64,000 bases of DNA from Anodontia alba (lineage: Eukaryota > Mollusca > Bivalvia > Lucinida > Lucinidae): positions 12,242,610 through 12,306,609 of the forward strand of contig OZ024828.1 in NCBI GenBank assembly GCA_964016985.1. Reading direction: 5' to 3'. The notes beneath the pieces were generated by a model that was not told the DNA's origin, did no database searches, and saw only the letters and a program-made list of their open reading frames with translations. How positions within the stretch are numbered: the stretch's first letter is position 1; each line of letters begins with the position of its first letter. The position numbers and the translations under genes were made by a program. Of the stretch, positions 23,801-30,077 are shown piece by piece.

Positions 23801-25944
23801 ATATTGAAAGTTGCGTAGCTGTGCATTAACAGCGCGTGAATTGCCTTATTAATACACGGCTTTTCGCCGGTTAATGCACGGCTGTTAATAACGTGCGGCA
23901 CTGTTTTTTATGCAATAACACTTGTTAATACATTAGGAGCAATGTTAATGATAATGTGGTCAGTACAGTGAATCCTAGCATCAGGCACAAAGTGAGTCTT
24001 GCTATAATGCCTATAAAAGTGCAACAGATGTATCCCAATAAAAAGAGATGCAGCAAAATGCGTGATCGCGATGTTTTCCCTCAGAATTAAATGACGCCAC
24101 GAATTACCTTGGGCCCGATATACACTTATTAGGTCCTAGGTATTACGTGGCTCATACAAATAAATAAATAAATCAATAAATAAATAAATAAATAAAATAT
24201 TTAAATAAACAGAATCGTTAATTCTATTATATAAGCTGACAGCTGTTTGAAAGTTAAACAGCACTTTATGAACAAACACGTAAAGAATTTATGATAATAG
24301 TTAAAATAGATTAGGTAATGATAAAGACAACAAACATGTAACGTGACGTAAACATGAAAACAACTACGATATGGTAAAATCATATTTAAGGAGAACAGAC
24401 ACACTTTCAGGGGAGGCAACTCTGTTCATCACGAAAGCACGCCTATTTAAATATATAGAACATTTCCAAAAACTAAAAATAGATAAAAAAACCCTGATAG
24501 TTTTCATATTTCTACCCATAACATAGATTGTGGGTACTCATTTGAACCGCCTCGGTTTACTTTATAAAATTCGGGTTTAAGGGGGTCAAAATTATATAGG
24601 CGTGTTTTTGTAATGCCAAATTGCTCTAGTCCCCTTCTCAAAAAGGTGCACTCTAATATAAAGGATCCACTCTGTTCTCCGTCGAAGAGACCCTTATTCA
24701 GAAGGGGATATTTGTGCAGGACAGCAAATAGGAAGTCATAAACATTGTCTCCCTTGTGAATAAAATGTCGGCAAAATCACCAGGTATATCCAGTCATCTT
24801 AAGTAAATTGTCAATAAAATCTGTATAACCATTTTACAATTATTAACTTTTGAGGTATTGAATATGGCGTGATATCCACCAGAGAATATCAATATTTACC
24901 GAAGCGATAGCCGAGGTCAATGTTGGTGTTCAGTGGTGGATACCCACGTCATATCAAATACCTCAAAAGTTAATTATTGTTTTATTATATTGTTTGTTTT
25001 TTTCTCTTGATAACTGTGGCAATAACAGTCAACATCAGACAAGCGCGTAGACGTCAGCATCACTACTGGCGACGTCACTAAAAGTAGATATTTAAAATTT
25101 TAAAAACTGATATTCGCAAGCCTGTGAACGTCATATATATTCACTGGGCTGAAAACAGCTCTCAGCCAATGAAAGACAGTCTATTTTTATGTTATATGTG
25201 ATAAAATATATGAGACGCAACGTCAGAAAATGACTTCATACCCATGTGCGCACAGCAAAGATTAACACCGTACTACGCTTCTGCAGTCTGATTAAAATCT
25301 TCAAAAGGCTTGTTTTTGGATAGAAAAGGATGCACAGTTTCCATTACGAAAACACACCAATTCAAATATATAGAAAATTTCATCTCCAAAAACTGAAAAA
25401 AATATCAGATAAAAAACTGATTTTTTTTTCATATTTCTGCTCAAAACATAGATTGTGGGTACTCGTTAGAACCGCCTAAATGAGGCGGTTCTAACGAGTA
25501 CCCCCAATCTATGTTTTTGAGCAGAAATAAGAAAAATAATGTATACAACTGTGAACCCAGTTTACTATATAAAAGTGGGGTTGAAGGGGGTCAAAATTAT
25601 ATAGGTATGTTTTCGTGATGATGCGGGAGAACGAAGACACAGATTAGACTGCATACCGAAGGTATGATTTCTGATGATGCGGCTCATGAAATTACCTGTG
25701 TTATAATATCAGCTACTTCTGTGTCGCTCATCTTTGATATCCCAAATGTTTTAATATTGAAAGCACATAACCTCAACGCATATGGAAGATGCTGAACAGA
25801 TCTGGCAGCTCTATTCGCAGCGTTCGAATCCGTTTCGTCTGACAAGTGCTTTTCTTCAACAATGGCTCGTGAGTAGCACACTGTAGTCATCATACACAGC
25901 AGCATGACAGTGATACAACAAAATGTATTTTTCGTGGCTCCCAT
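8519..25944 (-). CDS. DNASE1-like: Secreted DNase I-like endonuclease (7 exons, 313 aa)
   Basis: A secreted Ca/Mg-dependent endonuclease of the DNase I family, expected to cut double-stranded DNA outside the cell or in the secretory path. It is built from exons 25944-25696, 22041-21953, 17690-17613, 16467-16364, 14574-14456, 11397-11143 and 8566-8519. These total 942 nt in one frame with GT-AG introns. Residues 1-26 look like a signal peptide, then a short stretch to about 55. Family catalytic and metal-site residues are all visible: N63 (CAFNIKTFG), E95 (QEIRD), E132 (YKEQ), H185 (GIHVKP), D220/N222 (GDFNAD), D265 (CAYDR), H305 (SDHYP). C225 and C262 match the conserved disulfide. Possible N-glycosylation sites are NAT at 112 and NWT at 208. 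The start has A at -3 and G at +4. Length is slightly above the usual 280-305. Orthology within the family is not decided. No canonical AATAAA was found in the 260 nt after the stop. Confidence 0.9.
8754..9031 (+). mobile_element. MITE family A, copy 2 (DNase intron 6)
   Basis: Runs from CATTACGAAAACACGAC to GGCGTGTGTTCGTGATG. The central palindrome is eroded (CGCTAGAGCCTTCTATACG), so this is one of the older copies. Confidence 0.85.
9385..9416. mobile_element. Terminal remnant of MITE family C
   Basis: GTTCGAGCCATTGAAGTTCG followed by ACTG matches the right end of the family C element at 20536-20895. The rest of the element is not recognisable. Confidence 0.45.
9519..10013 (+). repeat. 45 bp minisatellite (about 11 units)
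   Basis: Unit contains GTGCACATTTTAGATACGGT then ATTTCTAGACCGCATTCAGG. The period is 45 bp with few changes; a block of central units shares TATTTAGGA and GATATGG variants. As 45 is a multiple of three, long open frames appear on both strands; these are artefacts. It lies in intron 6 of the DNase gene. Confidence 0.95.
10320..10474 (+). mobile_element. MITE family B, partial copy 2
   Basis: The right half of family B is recognisable (ATATTGAAAATATTATGG, ACAGGGACCGTATTTTCA, TCGAGATAACGAGAATCGAA). The left half is missing. Confidence 0.6.
10475..10900. other. Intron 6 stretch with nothing recognised
   Basis: AT-rich sequence without repeat or coding match. Confidence 0.4.
10955..11010. repeat. 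Palindromic repeat fragment (CAGACGCC type)
   Basis: CAGACGCCGC/GCGGCGTCTG form a hairpin at 10960-10984, followed by ATCTGGGTCCACACTGTTTG. The same ATCTGGGTCCACACTGTTTG motif recurs at 15306 and 27778, with variants at 13860 and 19646. It lies partly in intron 6, next to the exon 6 donor. Confidence 0.6.
11143..11397 (-). CDS. DNASE1-like: DNase I-like gene, exon 6
   Basis: 255 nt, acceptor TTATTCCAG, donor CGG|GTAAGA, phase 0 at both ends. It encodes [15 protein letters not shown] through [11 protein letters not shown] to [13 protein letters not shown]. It holds D220, N222, D265 and both cysteines of the conserved disulfide. A palindromic MITE starts about 20 nt upstream of the acceptor. 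Confidence 0.9.
11417..11588. mobile_element. MITE family E, near-palindromic, at the exon 6 acceptor
   Basis: ATAGAGTTTATTCATTCTCC at the left end pairs with GGAGAAATGAATAAACTGTA at the right. The arms continue inward through the TTTTAAATATGG / CCATATTTAAAA blocks. The inner loop has GAGTGCGAAGCACGAG. It lies in intron 5, ending about 20 nt from the exon 6 acceptor, so the branch point of this intron probably lies within the element. Confidence 0.8.
11589..12140. other. Intron 5 stretch with nothing recognised
   Basis: No repeat or coding match seen; a CpG-containing patch lies near 11690-11745. Confidence 0.4.
12141..12347. mobile_element. MITE family I with GAGCCCAGTTGTTCAAA ends
   Basis: GAGCCCAGTTGTTCAAA at the left pairs with TTTTGAACAACTGGGCTC at the right. 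Inner CGTTAG and AACTAACG blocks extend the inverted repeat. About 207 bp, non-coding, in DNase intron 5. Confidence 0.8.
12980..13182. mobile_element. MITE family D with CTCTTTATAACAC ends
   Basis: CTCTTTATAACAC at the left pairs with CGTGTTATAAAGAG at the right. A near-perfect internal hairpin (TGTATAGATTATATTG arm and complement) lies at 13057-13115. CCGTGTTATA is repeated several times inside. Confidence 0.7.
13222..13331. repeat. Palindromic element M, copy 1
   Basis: ATTAACATTCGCCAGGTTCC on the left pairs with the GGGACCTGGCGAATGTTAAT block on the right around a centre of GCGGCCTCCGGCCACGG. A second, longer copy is at 23495-23618. Both lie in DNase introns. Confidence 0.8.
13400..13642. 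mobile_element. Dispersed repeat family G, copy 1
   Basis: Begins with GTAAAAGTACCTTCTGACAG and ends with ATGTCAAAAGGTGCATTTTC, near inverted complements. The interior has paired TCAGATCAGCTTGCGCAT and GCGGATGCGCATGTTGAT motifs. Six copies occur in the window (also 15845, 25205, 27286, 42664, 50566). Confidence 0.6.
14189..14444. mobile_element. MITE family A, copy 3, with two left-type ends
   Basis: Both ends are of the family's left type: CGAAAACAAGCCTATTCAGA at one side and TTTGAATAGGCGTGTTTTCG at the other. The right-arm AAAGTGGGGTTTAAGGGG segment is absent. The central palindrome is shortened. It ends about 10 nt from the exon 5 donor. Confidence 0.85.
14456..14574 (-). CDS. DNASE1-like: DNase I-like gene, exon 5
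   Basis: 119 nt, acceptor TAATAACAG, donor CAG|GTACAT, phase 0 at the end. It encodes [12 protein letters not shown] with catalytic His185, and the helix [21 protein letters not shown] ends only about 10 nt beyond the donor. Confidence 0.88.
14906..14945 (+). repeat. Poly-A tract
   Basis: Near-pure A run of about 40 bp in DNase intron 4. Confidence 0.9.
15229..15404. mobile_element. MITE family F, copy 1
   Basis: TTAACCCTTAAAACGCCAA at the left pairs with TTGGCAGTTTAAGGGTTAA at the right. The interior has ATGTCGTCTGCTGAATATTC and GATCTGGGTCCACACTGTTT. Relatives are at 27655-27860 and, truncated, 39318-39420. It lies in DNase intron 4. Confidence 0.8.
15514..15566 (+). repeat. (TA)n microsatellite
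   Basis: About 26 TA units, flanked on both sides by GCA/TGC. Confidence 0.95.
15845..16025. mobile_element. Dispersed repeat family G, copy 2
   Basis: AAACGTACCTTCAGACATGT and GAGCATGCGCACAGTCTGAT match family G. The right end is diverged. Confidence 0.55.
16281..16325 (+). repeat. Poly-A / (AAAT)n tract
   Basis: About 30 A residues followed by AAAT repeats in DNase intron 4, close to the exon 4 donor. Confidence 0.9.
16364..16467 (-). CDS. DNASE1-like: DNase I-like gene, exon 4
   Basis: 104 nt, acceptor ATTTTCAG, donor CAAG|GTGCTA, ending in phase 1. It encodes [14 protein letters not shown] and then ERQPYSVRL, matching the family strand and the conserved (S)REP region. The donor was chosen because it restores the frame exactly into exon 5 (VGQ-D-VSWDF). 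Confidence 0.82.
16574..16680. mobile_element. MITE family H, 107 bp near-perfect palindrome
   Basis: CCCAGTCAGCATTCTACGT pairs with ACGTAGAATGCTAGCTGGG. The inner arms GGGCCGTCATCGGCCCGTCA and complement continue almost to the centre. It lies in DNase intron 3, about 107 nt upstream of the exon 4 acceptor. A relative is at 38777-38870. Confidence 0.85.
16693..16943 (-). mobile_element. MITE family B, copy 3, truncated
   Basis: Reads in reverse relative to copy 1: TACAGTTGACTCTCGTTATC at 16693, the hairpin GAAATTGCTCCTAAGGAACA, then TCTCCAACTTCAAGAGTCC. The other end is missing where the 27 bp array begins. Confidence 0.8.
16953..17612. repeat. 27/54 bp minisatellite derived from the exon 3 splice donor
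   Basis: In the DNase coding direction the array starts at the exon 3 donor, TTCTACAG|GTATGTGAGC, and repeats as 27 bp units such as TTTTGTAGGTGTGTGAGC and TTCTGTTGGTGGGTGAGC. Pairs form 54 bp and partly 108 bp higher-order units; about 24 basic units in all, with one partial unit near 17300. The exon 3 frame stays open through it until a TGA near 17297. Confidence 0.9.
17613..17690 (-). CDS. DNASE1-like: DNase I-like gene, exon 3
   Basis: 78 nt between a T-rich acceptor tract ending CCAG and donor CTACAG|GTATGT, phase 2 at both ends. It encodes [17 protein letters not shown], which matches the family segment around the second metal-site Glu (E132). The donor is the first unit of a 27 bp tandem array that fills the start of intron 3. 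Confidence 0.88.
17748..17839 (+). repeat. (TA)n microsatellite, mariner landing site
   Basis: About 45 TA units before the mariner. TA repeats resume at 19092, so the element landed inside a TA tract. Confidence 0.95.
17840..19091 (+). mobile_element. Mariner-type DNA transposon, inactive
   Basis: A 1252 bp element within a TA microsatellite (TA at 17838-17839 and 19092-19093). The left end CGAGGGTAGTTCAATAAG is mariner-like. The right end has only a short match (CGAGGGGAAGATGG read inward), so one terminal repeat is degenerate or was replaced. It encodes one transposase with a stop codon and two substituted catalytic residues. It sits in DNase intron 2, opposite in strand to the gene. Confidence 0.92.
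18014..19069 (+). pseudogene. Mariner transposase with nonsense codon and altered DD34D triad
   Basis: The 351-codon frame is collinear with mariner transposases. An N-terminal helix-turn-helix region ([20 protein letters not shown], then [14 protein letters not shown]) is followed by a second DNA-binding helix region ([18 protein letters not shown]). The catalytic domain follows. One in-frame TGA at 18422-18424 splits it. The triad would be TGD, HD, PSD. Here the first reads TGNETW (AAT, 18491), the second is kept (HDYAP, GAT at 18773), and the third reads APSNYY (AAT, 18878). Spacing between second and third is 34 residues, as in the DD34D group. With two Asp-to-Asn changes the product could not be an active transposase. 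DNA binding may have persisted before the stop arose. Confidence 0.93.
19449..19610 (+). repeat. Dispersed repeat family O, copy 1
   Basis: AAGATACCCAGGAAATGACA followed by CACGGAAC and CACAAAGAAAAACAATGC. Similar sequence occurs at 20899, 26279 and 63484. Nature unknown. Confidence 0.5.
19646..19709. repeat. 64 bp near-perfect palindrome
   Basis: Arms AAACAGTGTAGATGCAGATC... and its complement meet at TTCTTAAGAA; only a few mismatches. It belongs to the CAGATC / CACTGTTTG palindrome group. Confidence 0.8.
20071..20404. mobile_element. MITE family N, TA-flanked
   Basis: Left end TACAGCGGACCCTAGTTACA and right end TAATTAGGGTTGACTGTA are diverged inverted repeats bordered by TA. The centre has the hairpin TTAGAATCGCCTCAGTGACG. 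Non-coding, DNase intron 2. Confidence 0.6.
20536..20895. mobile_element. MITE family C, TA-flanked
   Basis: TACAGTCGAACTTCGTTGGC at the left pairs with the CATTGAAGTTTAACTGTA block at the right; TA flanks. A perfect central hairpin (TTAGAATCGCC TCATAGA GGCGATTCTAA) lies at 20694-20722. Remnants are at 9385-9416 and the window's right edge. Confidence 0.8.
20899..21013 (+). repeat. Dispersed repeat family O, copy 2
   Basis: GAAGATACCCACAATCGCGA, CCGAAACACCAAAAAGAAAG and TTACCGACGCACGAATAAAG match the family order. Confidence 0.5.
21153..21428 (+). mobile_element. MITE family A, copy 4
   Basis: Starts AAAACATGCCTATTCAAATA, ends GGCGTGTATTCGTGATG. The central palindrome is nearly perfect with one uncompensated change (GAATCGCC against GGCGGTTC). 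Confidence 0.9.
21560..21618 (+). pseudogene. tRNA-like relic with T-rich tail
   Basis: TGGTTAACGTG (A-box-like) and GAGTTCGATCCCC (B-box-like) at tRNA spacing, followed by a T-rich stretch at 21631-21671. Probably a short SINE relic. Confidence 0.35.
21953..22041 (-). CDS. DNASE1-like: DNase I-like gene, exon 2
   Basis: 89 nt between acceptor TTTATTTCAG and donor GC|GTAAGTTG. It encodes residues 84-112 and the first two bases of codon 113, including [11 protein letters not shown] with catalytic Glu95. An earlier GTAAAT was rejected as donor because it breaks the frame into exon 3. Confidence 0.88.
22260..22312. repeat. Perfect hairpin with 24 bp arms
   Basis: CTCTTAAAGGAAAGAATTTG at the left and its complement at the right, separated by a 5 nt loop. 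Similar core sequence near 35140-35175 (GAATTGCTCC / GGAGCAAATTC) suggests a dispersed palindromic family. Confidence 0.8.
22818..23059 (-). mobile_element. MITE family A, copy 5, centre deleted
   Basis: Runs from CATCACGAAAACGTGCC to GGCGTGTTTTCGTAATG in reverse orientation. The central palindrome is reduced to GATTGTGAATACCCACAATC: the inner CGTTAGAACC part has been lost. Confidence 0.88.
23186..23484 (-). mobile_element. tRNA-derived SINE, copy 1 (DNase intron 1)
   Basis: Reverse complement of the SINE at 26414-26708. The tRNA-like head (promoter boxes near 23401-23480) is on the minus strand; the body runs leftward to GGCCCATTCAACCCCATGGG. It lies in the same sense as the DNase gene. Confidence 0.85.
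23495..23618. repeat. Palindromic element M, copy 2
   Basis: 124 bp near-perfect palindrome bounded by CATGGTTTTTCATGCATTAA and TTAATGCATTGAAGAACCATG-type ends; centre GAGGCCGGAGGCCGCGG. It begins about 10 bp after the SINE head. Confidence 0.85.
24427..24615. mobile_element. MITE family A, copy 6, internally deleted
   Basis: Both ends are present (CATCACGAAAGCACGCC and GGCGTGTTTTTGTAATG). Much of the central palindrome and inner right arm is missing after GAACCGCCTCGG. Confidence 0.85.
24845..24973. repeat. Inverted repeat L
   Basis: AACTTTTGAGGTATTGAATA with GGCGTGATATCCACC pairs with GGTGGATACCCACGTCATAT and AAATACCTCAAAAGTT. About 36 bp arms around a roughly 55 bp loop. Single copy here. 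Confidence 0.75.
25205..25340. mobile_element. Dispersed repeat family G, partial copy
   Basis: TGAGACGCAACGTCAGAAAA, CCATGTGCGCACAGCAAAGA and CTTCTGCAGTCTGATTAAAA match family G. It is cut at the right by MITE A copy 7. Confidence 0.5.
25342..25620 (+). mobile_element. MITE family A, copy 7
   Basis: CATTACGAAAACACACC to GGTATGTTTTCGTGATG. The palindrome arms are perfect around an AAAT loop. It lies in intron 1, about 75 nt from the exon 1 donor. Confidence 0.9.
25696..25944 (-). CDS. DNASE1-like: DNase I-like gene, exon 1 (start, signal peptide)
   Basis: Encodes residues 1-83. The hydrophobic segment [15 protein letters not shown] is a good signal-peptide core. The segment ending CAFNIKTFG carries the first catalytic Asn. 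The donor CAG|GTAATT gives phase 0. Immediately upstream of the ATG, TTTTACAG could act as a splice acceptor for an untranslated leader exon, so the true 5' end is open. Confidence 0.88.
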
Positions 25945-25972
25945 TATTTTCGACTGTACACCTCTGTAAAAC

Positions 25973-26250
25973 CATTACGAAAACACGCCTATTCAAATAT
26001 ATTGAAGATTTCACCACTAAAAAATGTAAATTTCAGATAAAAAATTCTAATATTTTTCATATTTCTGCTCAAAATATTGACTGTGGGTACTCGTTAGAAC
26101 CGCATCGGCGAAGCGATTCTAACGGGTACCCACAATCTATGTTTTGAGAAAAAACATAAAAAAATGTATATCCCTGTAAACTCCCAGTTTTACCATAGAA
26201 AAGTGGGGTTTAAGGGGGTAAAAATTATATATAGACGTGTTTGCGTGATG
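25973..26250 (+). mobile_element. MITE family A, copy 8, at the DNase start
   Basis: CATTACGAAAACACGCC to GACGTGTTTGCGTGATG. It begins 29 nt upstream of the DNase start codon (gene on the opposite strand), so it lies in the 5' leader, promoter or a leader intron. The palindrome has three uncompensated changes. Confidence 0.9.
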
Positions 26251-26278
26251 CATTGAACATACTTAGGTAAAATGTAAT

Positions 26279-26411
26279 TGGATACCCAGGAAATACTGGT
26301 ACCACAAGCTCGAAGCACAACCTTCCAAAAGCACAAAAAGATGAAGGGATGAGAAATCCACAATGACAAATAAATGACACATATAAAACCACCGACGCAC
26401 AAACAAAGAAT
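26279..26411 (+). repeat. Dispersed repeat family O, copy 3
   Basis: TTGGATACCCAGGAAATACT, AAAAGCACAAAAAGATGAAG, AAACCACCGACGCACAAACA. It directly precedes the SINE at 26414. Confidence 0.5.
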
Positions 26412-26413
26412 TA

Positions 26414-26708
26414 GTCGGCCTCGGTGGCTCATTTGGATGCGCCGTCCGACTGGAGACCAAGAGGTTGCGGGTTCAACTTCCGCCGAGGTCGGCAACATTC
26501 TTTCGTGGAGATTGATCATGAATTATTTTCTACGGTCATTTCTCCCTTATGCTGATTTAAGAAGGGCAGTTGTCAGTTTCTGGCGAAAGAATATGCACAA
26601 TATTGGTTAACCGCTTAGAGGACTAAGCCTGCCCAGTAAACGTGTGGTTAGGTAAACTGACCCCGCTCGACATGACCCCATTGGGTTGACTGGGCGGTAC
26701 AACCTCCA
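26414..26708 (+). mobile_element. tRNA-derived SINE, copy 2
   Basis: The first ~75 nt are tRNA-like: A box TGGCTCATTTGGATG near 26425, B box GGGTTCAACTTCC near 26469. A conserved body follows (GAAAGAATATGCACAATATT, GTTAACCGCTTAGAGGACTA, CTGGGCGGTAC). It is collinear with the inverted copy at 23186-23484, including both ends, which defines the element at about 295 bp. A tail remnant (AGGTTTAGTCTTCTAAATAG) occurs at about 46225. Confidence 0.88.
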
Positions 26709-26746
26709 CTCAAACGAACAAAGAATTGCAAAACAGGAACTGTAGG

Positions 26747-27021
26747 TATCACGAAAACATGCCTATATAAATTGTAACCCCTTAAAGTCCACTTTTATAT
26801 AGTAAAACTGGGGTTTAGAGGGGTATACATAATTGTTCTTAATTCTGCTCAAAACCATTATTGTGAGTACTCGTTAGAACCGCCTCGCCGAGCGGTTTTA
26901 ACGAGTACCCACAATCCATGTTTTGAACAGAAATGTGAAAAATATAAGAATTTTTATCAGAATCTTTCAGTTTTTGTTGGTGAAATATTCAATATATTTG
27001 AATAGCTGTGTTTTCGTAATG
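26747..27021 (-). mobile_element. MITE family A, copy 9
   Basis: TATCACGAAAACATGCC to AGCTGTGTTTTCGTAATG; central palindrome missing one base on the right arm (CCGAGCGG). Confidence 0.88.
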
Positions 27022-27040
27022 ACAGTCAGCAACAAAACTA

Positions 27041-27172
27041 GGGCAGGGGTGGCGAGAAGGAGCGAGGCTGGGTTGGGCGGAGCGGGGACGGGGCAAGGCG
27101 ATGGGGAAATGGGGTGGGGCGGGACGGTGGCGGGGCGGGGGCGGGGGCGGGATGGAAGGCGGGGTCGAGAGG
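27041..27172 (+). other. G-rich tract with GC-box-like motifs
   Basis: About 130 bp very rich in G on the plus strand, with repeated GGGGCGGG, GGGGCGGGGGCGGGGGCGGG and GGGTGGGG runs, in otherwise AT-rich DNA. It could form G-quadruplexes and contains Sp1-type GC boxes. It lies about 1.1 kb upstream of the DNase start. Confidence 0.6.
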
Positions 27173-27285
27173 AGAGCTTAGTCCATTTGTTTGGCGCATA
27201 ACCTTACCCTTAATGCTGATGCAGGTCCAAATTACAAACATATGTTAGGTCCGCATACGTCATCAGTCACCACACATAATCACAA

Positions 27286-27530
27286 ACATTATGACGCGCA
27301 ACGTGAGAAAACGTACTTTTATATTTACTTAGCGCTCAGCGAAGATTCAGATTGCGCATTCGCAAAATCTGATAAGACTCTTCGTAGGCACGGATACACG
27401 TTTCGTCATGCGGTCAGCTAAGACCTAAGACTCTGCTCGGACAGTGTGGATGCACAAGCTGATATGAGTGTTCGTTGGGCGCATATGTCAGAAGGCGCGT
27501 TTTCTCATGGTGCGACTCACTTTGTTGAAA
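27286..27530. mobile_element. Dispersed repeat family G, copy 4
   Basis: GAAAACGTACTTTTATATTT at the left and CAGAAGGCGCGTTTTCTCAT at the right, with AGATTCAGATTGCGCATTCG and GATGCACAAGCTGATATGAG inside. Confidence 0.6.
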
Positions 27531-27654
27531 AAAGGCAAAGAGCCAAATGGTGACCTGAAACTTTAGACGAAGTGTTTATGCTTAGTTTGGACAGAATTCG
27601 CGTAATAAAATACCGAAATTTCGCGTTATAACTATTTGTTTCTGAATTTTAACA

Positions 27655-27860
27655 AATAAAGCGCCAAGAAAACCTGCATCTGAAAATGTCATCTGTTTAT
27701 GTCGTCTGCTGCATCTTCTTGCAAACTTTCCGAACATATGTTTTGCATATAGGTTTAAAGTGTAGAAGAGCAGTCTGATCTGGGTCCACACTGTTTGCAA
27801 CAATGACTCTTGAAGACAAAGCAGACGACAATTTGTTGTGTTTGGCGTCTTAAGGGTTAA
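27655..27860. mobile_element. MITE family F, copy 2
   Basis: AAAGCGCCAAGAAAACCTGC to TTTGGCGTCTTAAGGGTTAA. The interior ATGTCGTCTGC and GATCTGGGTCCACACTGTTT match copy 1 at 15229. Confidence 0.75.
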
Positions 27861-30044
27861 TCTGCTTCCATGCTGTTAGTACGTGGTTTTTAAAGACATT
27901 ATTTTCAATGTAATGTCCTAACTATAGGAGCAGGATGCACACTAGGATGGTGTGAACTGGAGCAAGCAAAAATTATACCGACGCCAAGGGCTATACTACA
28001 TGAAAAAGCTTGATTGGACAATAGCGGATAAGACGTTTTGAATTTATACGAGTATGTTTTACTAAACATATATGATACTAAATTGCAGATCAAATTGAAA
28101 TCTGTCGATGCTGTTTACGTATGCTATTGATGAAAAAATCAGATCTGGGAAATTTACTTTGTTAATTTTCCACCAAAACGAGATTCTATGAGTTCAAAAG
28201 CAGAAAACGTGCCCTACCCGTTCTTGTGATTTTTCTTTGGACTGTCTAAGGCTAACCTTTAATTTGAGACCACATTTTACAGTCAGGCCAGAATTTAGAG
28301 AAATACGAAAATGGAATCCGATGGAAAAATAATTAAAGCCCTTAAACCTGTTTTTTACATCTTTAGAAATCGGAAATCTTGGGATAATAATAATTCACTT
28401 GAAACAAATCGACATACTACTGCTGCTACTGCTATAACTACCACTACTACAACACTATTTTCTAGACATAAAAGCACATACGAATACAGCAGGAAATTTC
28501 AAACTCGAATTTTTCTTTGGCTGAATAAGTTCAAGGAAAAAAATAATGTAAACAACGAATAGAAGCTATATAGTCCAGACGCTGAAATTCGTATAAGCCC
28601 TAAATCGCGAGAAAAATACCGGCCCCCTCCCCCGCCCCATCGTTCGAAAGGATAATTTTGGTCTGAAATTAAATCTTAACATCTCAATTTTTATTTGCCG
28701 CGTGTTGTCGCGTCCAAAAATGGTAGCGTCATACTCCGTACCATGGCGGTCTGATAATGGAATCGCAGGTATTTAGATGAGAAAATTAACGTTCTTATTC
28801 ATTTTAAATTCATCAAATTGCAACGTTTTTTAAGCATAAAAGATATACGCCATTGAACGATGCTGTTGAACAGATTGTTGTAAGTCGATTAATGTCATCT
28901 ACGTGACATAACTTAGAATAACCCTATAAAATGAGTAAATAGCACTTTTGCCGTTTAATTGTGGAACTTCAATATATCAAATTGTGCTCTGTATTTTTAA
29001 TATTCTAAATAAGCTAAGCAATCCATAAGCTTTTCAAAACTGTGAGTTACAATTGTCTATGTATACTTAATCAGTTATATTGTATCAAAGCGTACCCTGT
29101 ATGTAAAATATCCGTCAAAATGCATATTCCTAATTATGTTATTTATGTATGACCATTGACCTAAACGTTTCTGGAAGTCCTTCAGCTACAATCAATGAAA
29201 TGCCTTGTTAAATAAACGATGAACAGGGTACCGAAATGCAAATGATTATGCCAGTTTCAAAGATAGGTCCTACTGTAAAATGTGGTAACGTACGCTACAT
29301 AATGAAACATTACTTCCTCCTCATCTCATGTTTTATTTAACTCACTCATATTTTTGTGTTTGCTTTGCTTAATACATTGTTCTTTGCTCCAGTGATGATA
29401 TTTTGTCCGTCATTAAATTTATGTCCAGATCAAGTTTCAGCCTCAAGCTCGTATTATTTTTTAACTATAAATGACACGATTGAGTGTGTTAGCGTTAGTA
29501 AAACAGCGCGTATGGGTTTTGCAGGCGGATCAGTTTTGTCCGTTTGTGTAAACATACTACGGGAAGTAACGAGCTTCGTGTAACAGAAAACACTCATTAA
29601 TTAGTCTGCATGATCAGAAAGTTGGTCTTTGTCTTTACGTCGGTCTTGTCTTTTATACTGCAGCATTAATCATGCGAGTATTTTAGCCCTTACATTGAGT
29701 AAATCACAACTTTCATTTGCCAGTCAGCGAAGATCCATACAGCTTTGCGCAGTTTGGCCAACCAGATAGTTATATATTATGTAGATCTTGACAACTAAAG
29801 GACAAAAAATACACGCAGTCTGTAAATAAACATTCCAGGACCTCTAATCCAGCCACATAATCAAACATCTGATTCCCATAGGAGAATTATTTACAGATAA
29901 AGAAGAAGCGGACATAAAAAAAAATGCTCCTTCGTTCTCCGCGTAGTATGTCTTATGACTCCTAGAAATAAGATGTGGATCTACTTTTACCTATATTCTA
30001 CATTTTAAACTGCAAGTTAGGTAAAGCTACATCAGAGGGTTTGA

Positions 30045-30077
<33 letters not shown>

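Noticed and set aside
26190..26610. Overlapping frames on both strands near 26.2-26.6 kb
   Set aside because: They fall across the SINE, family O repeat and MITE; the similar frame at 23.3-23.5 kb is the other SINE copy.
28721..28769. Short ATG frame ending in a CAG|GTATTT donor-like site
   Set aside because: Only 16 codons, no family motif and no partner exon; chance is likely.
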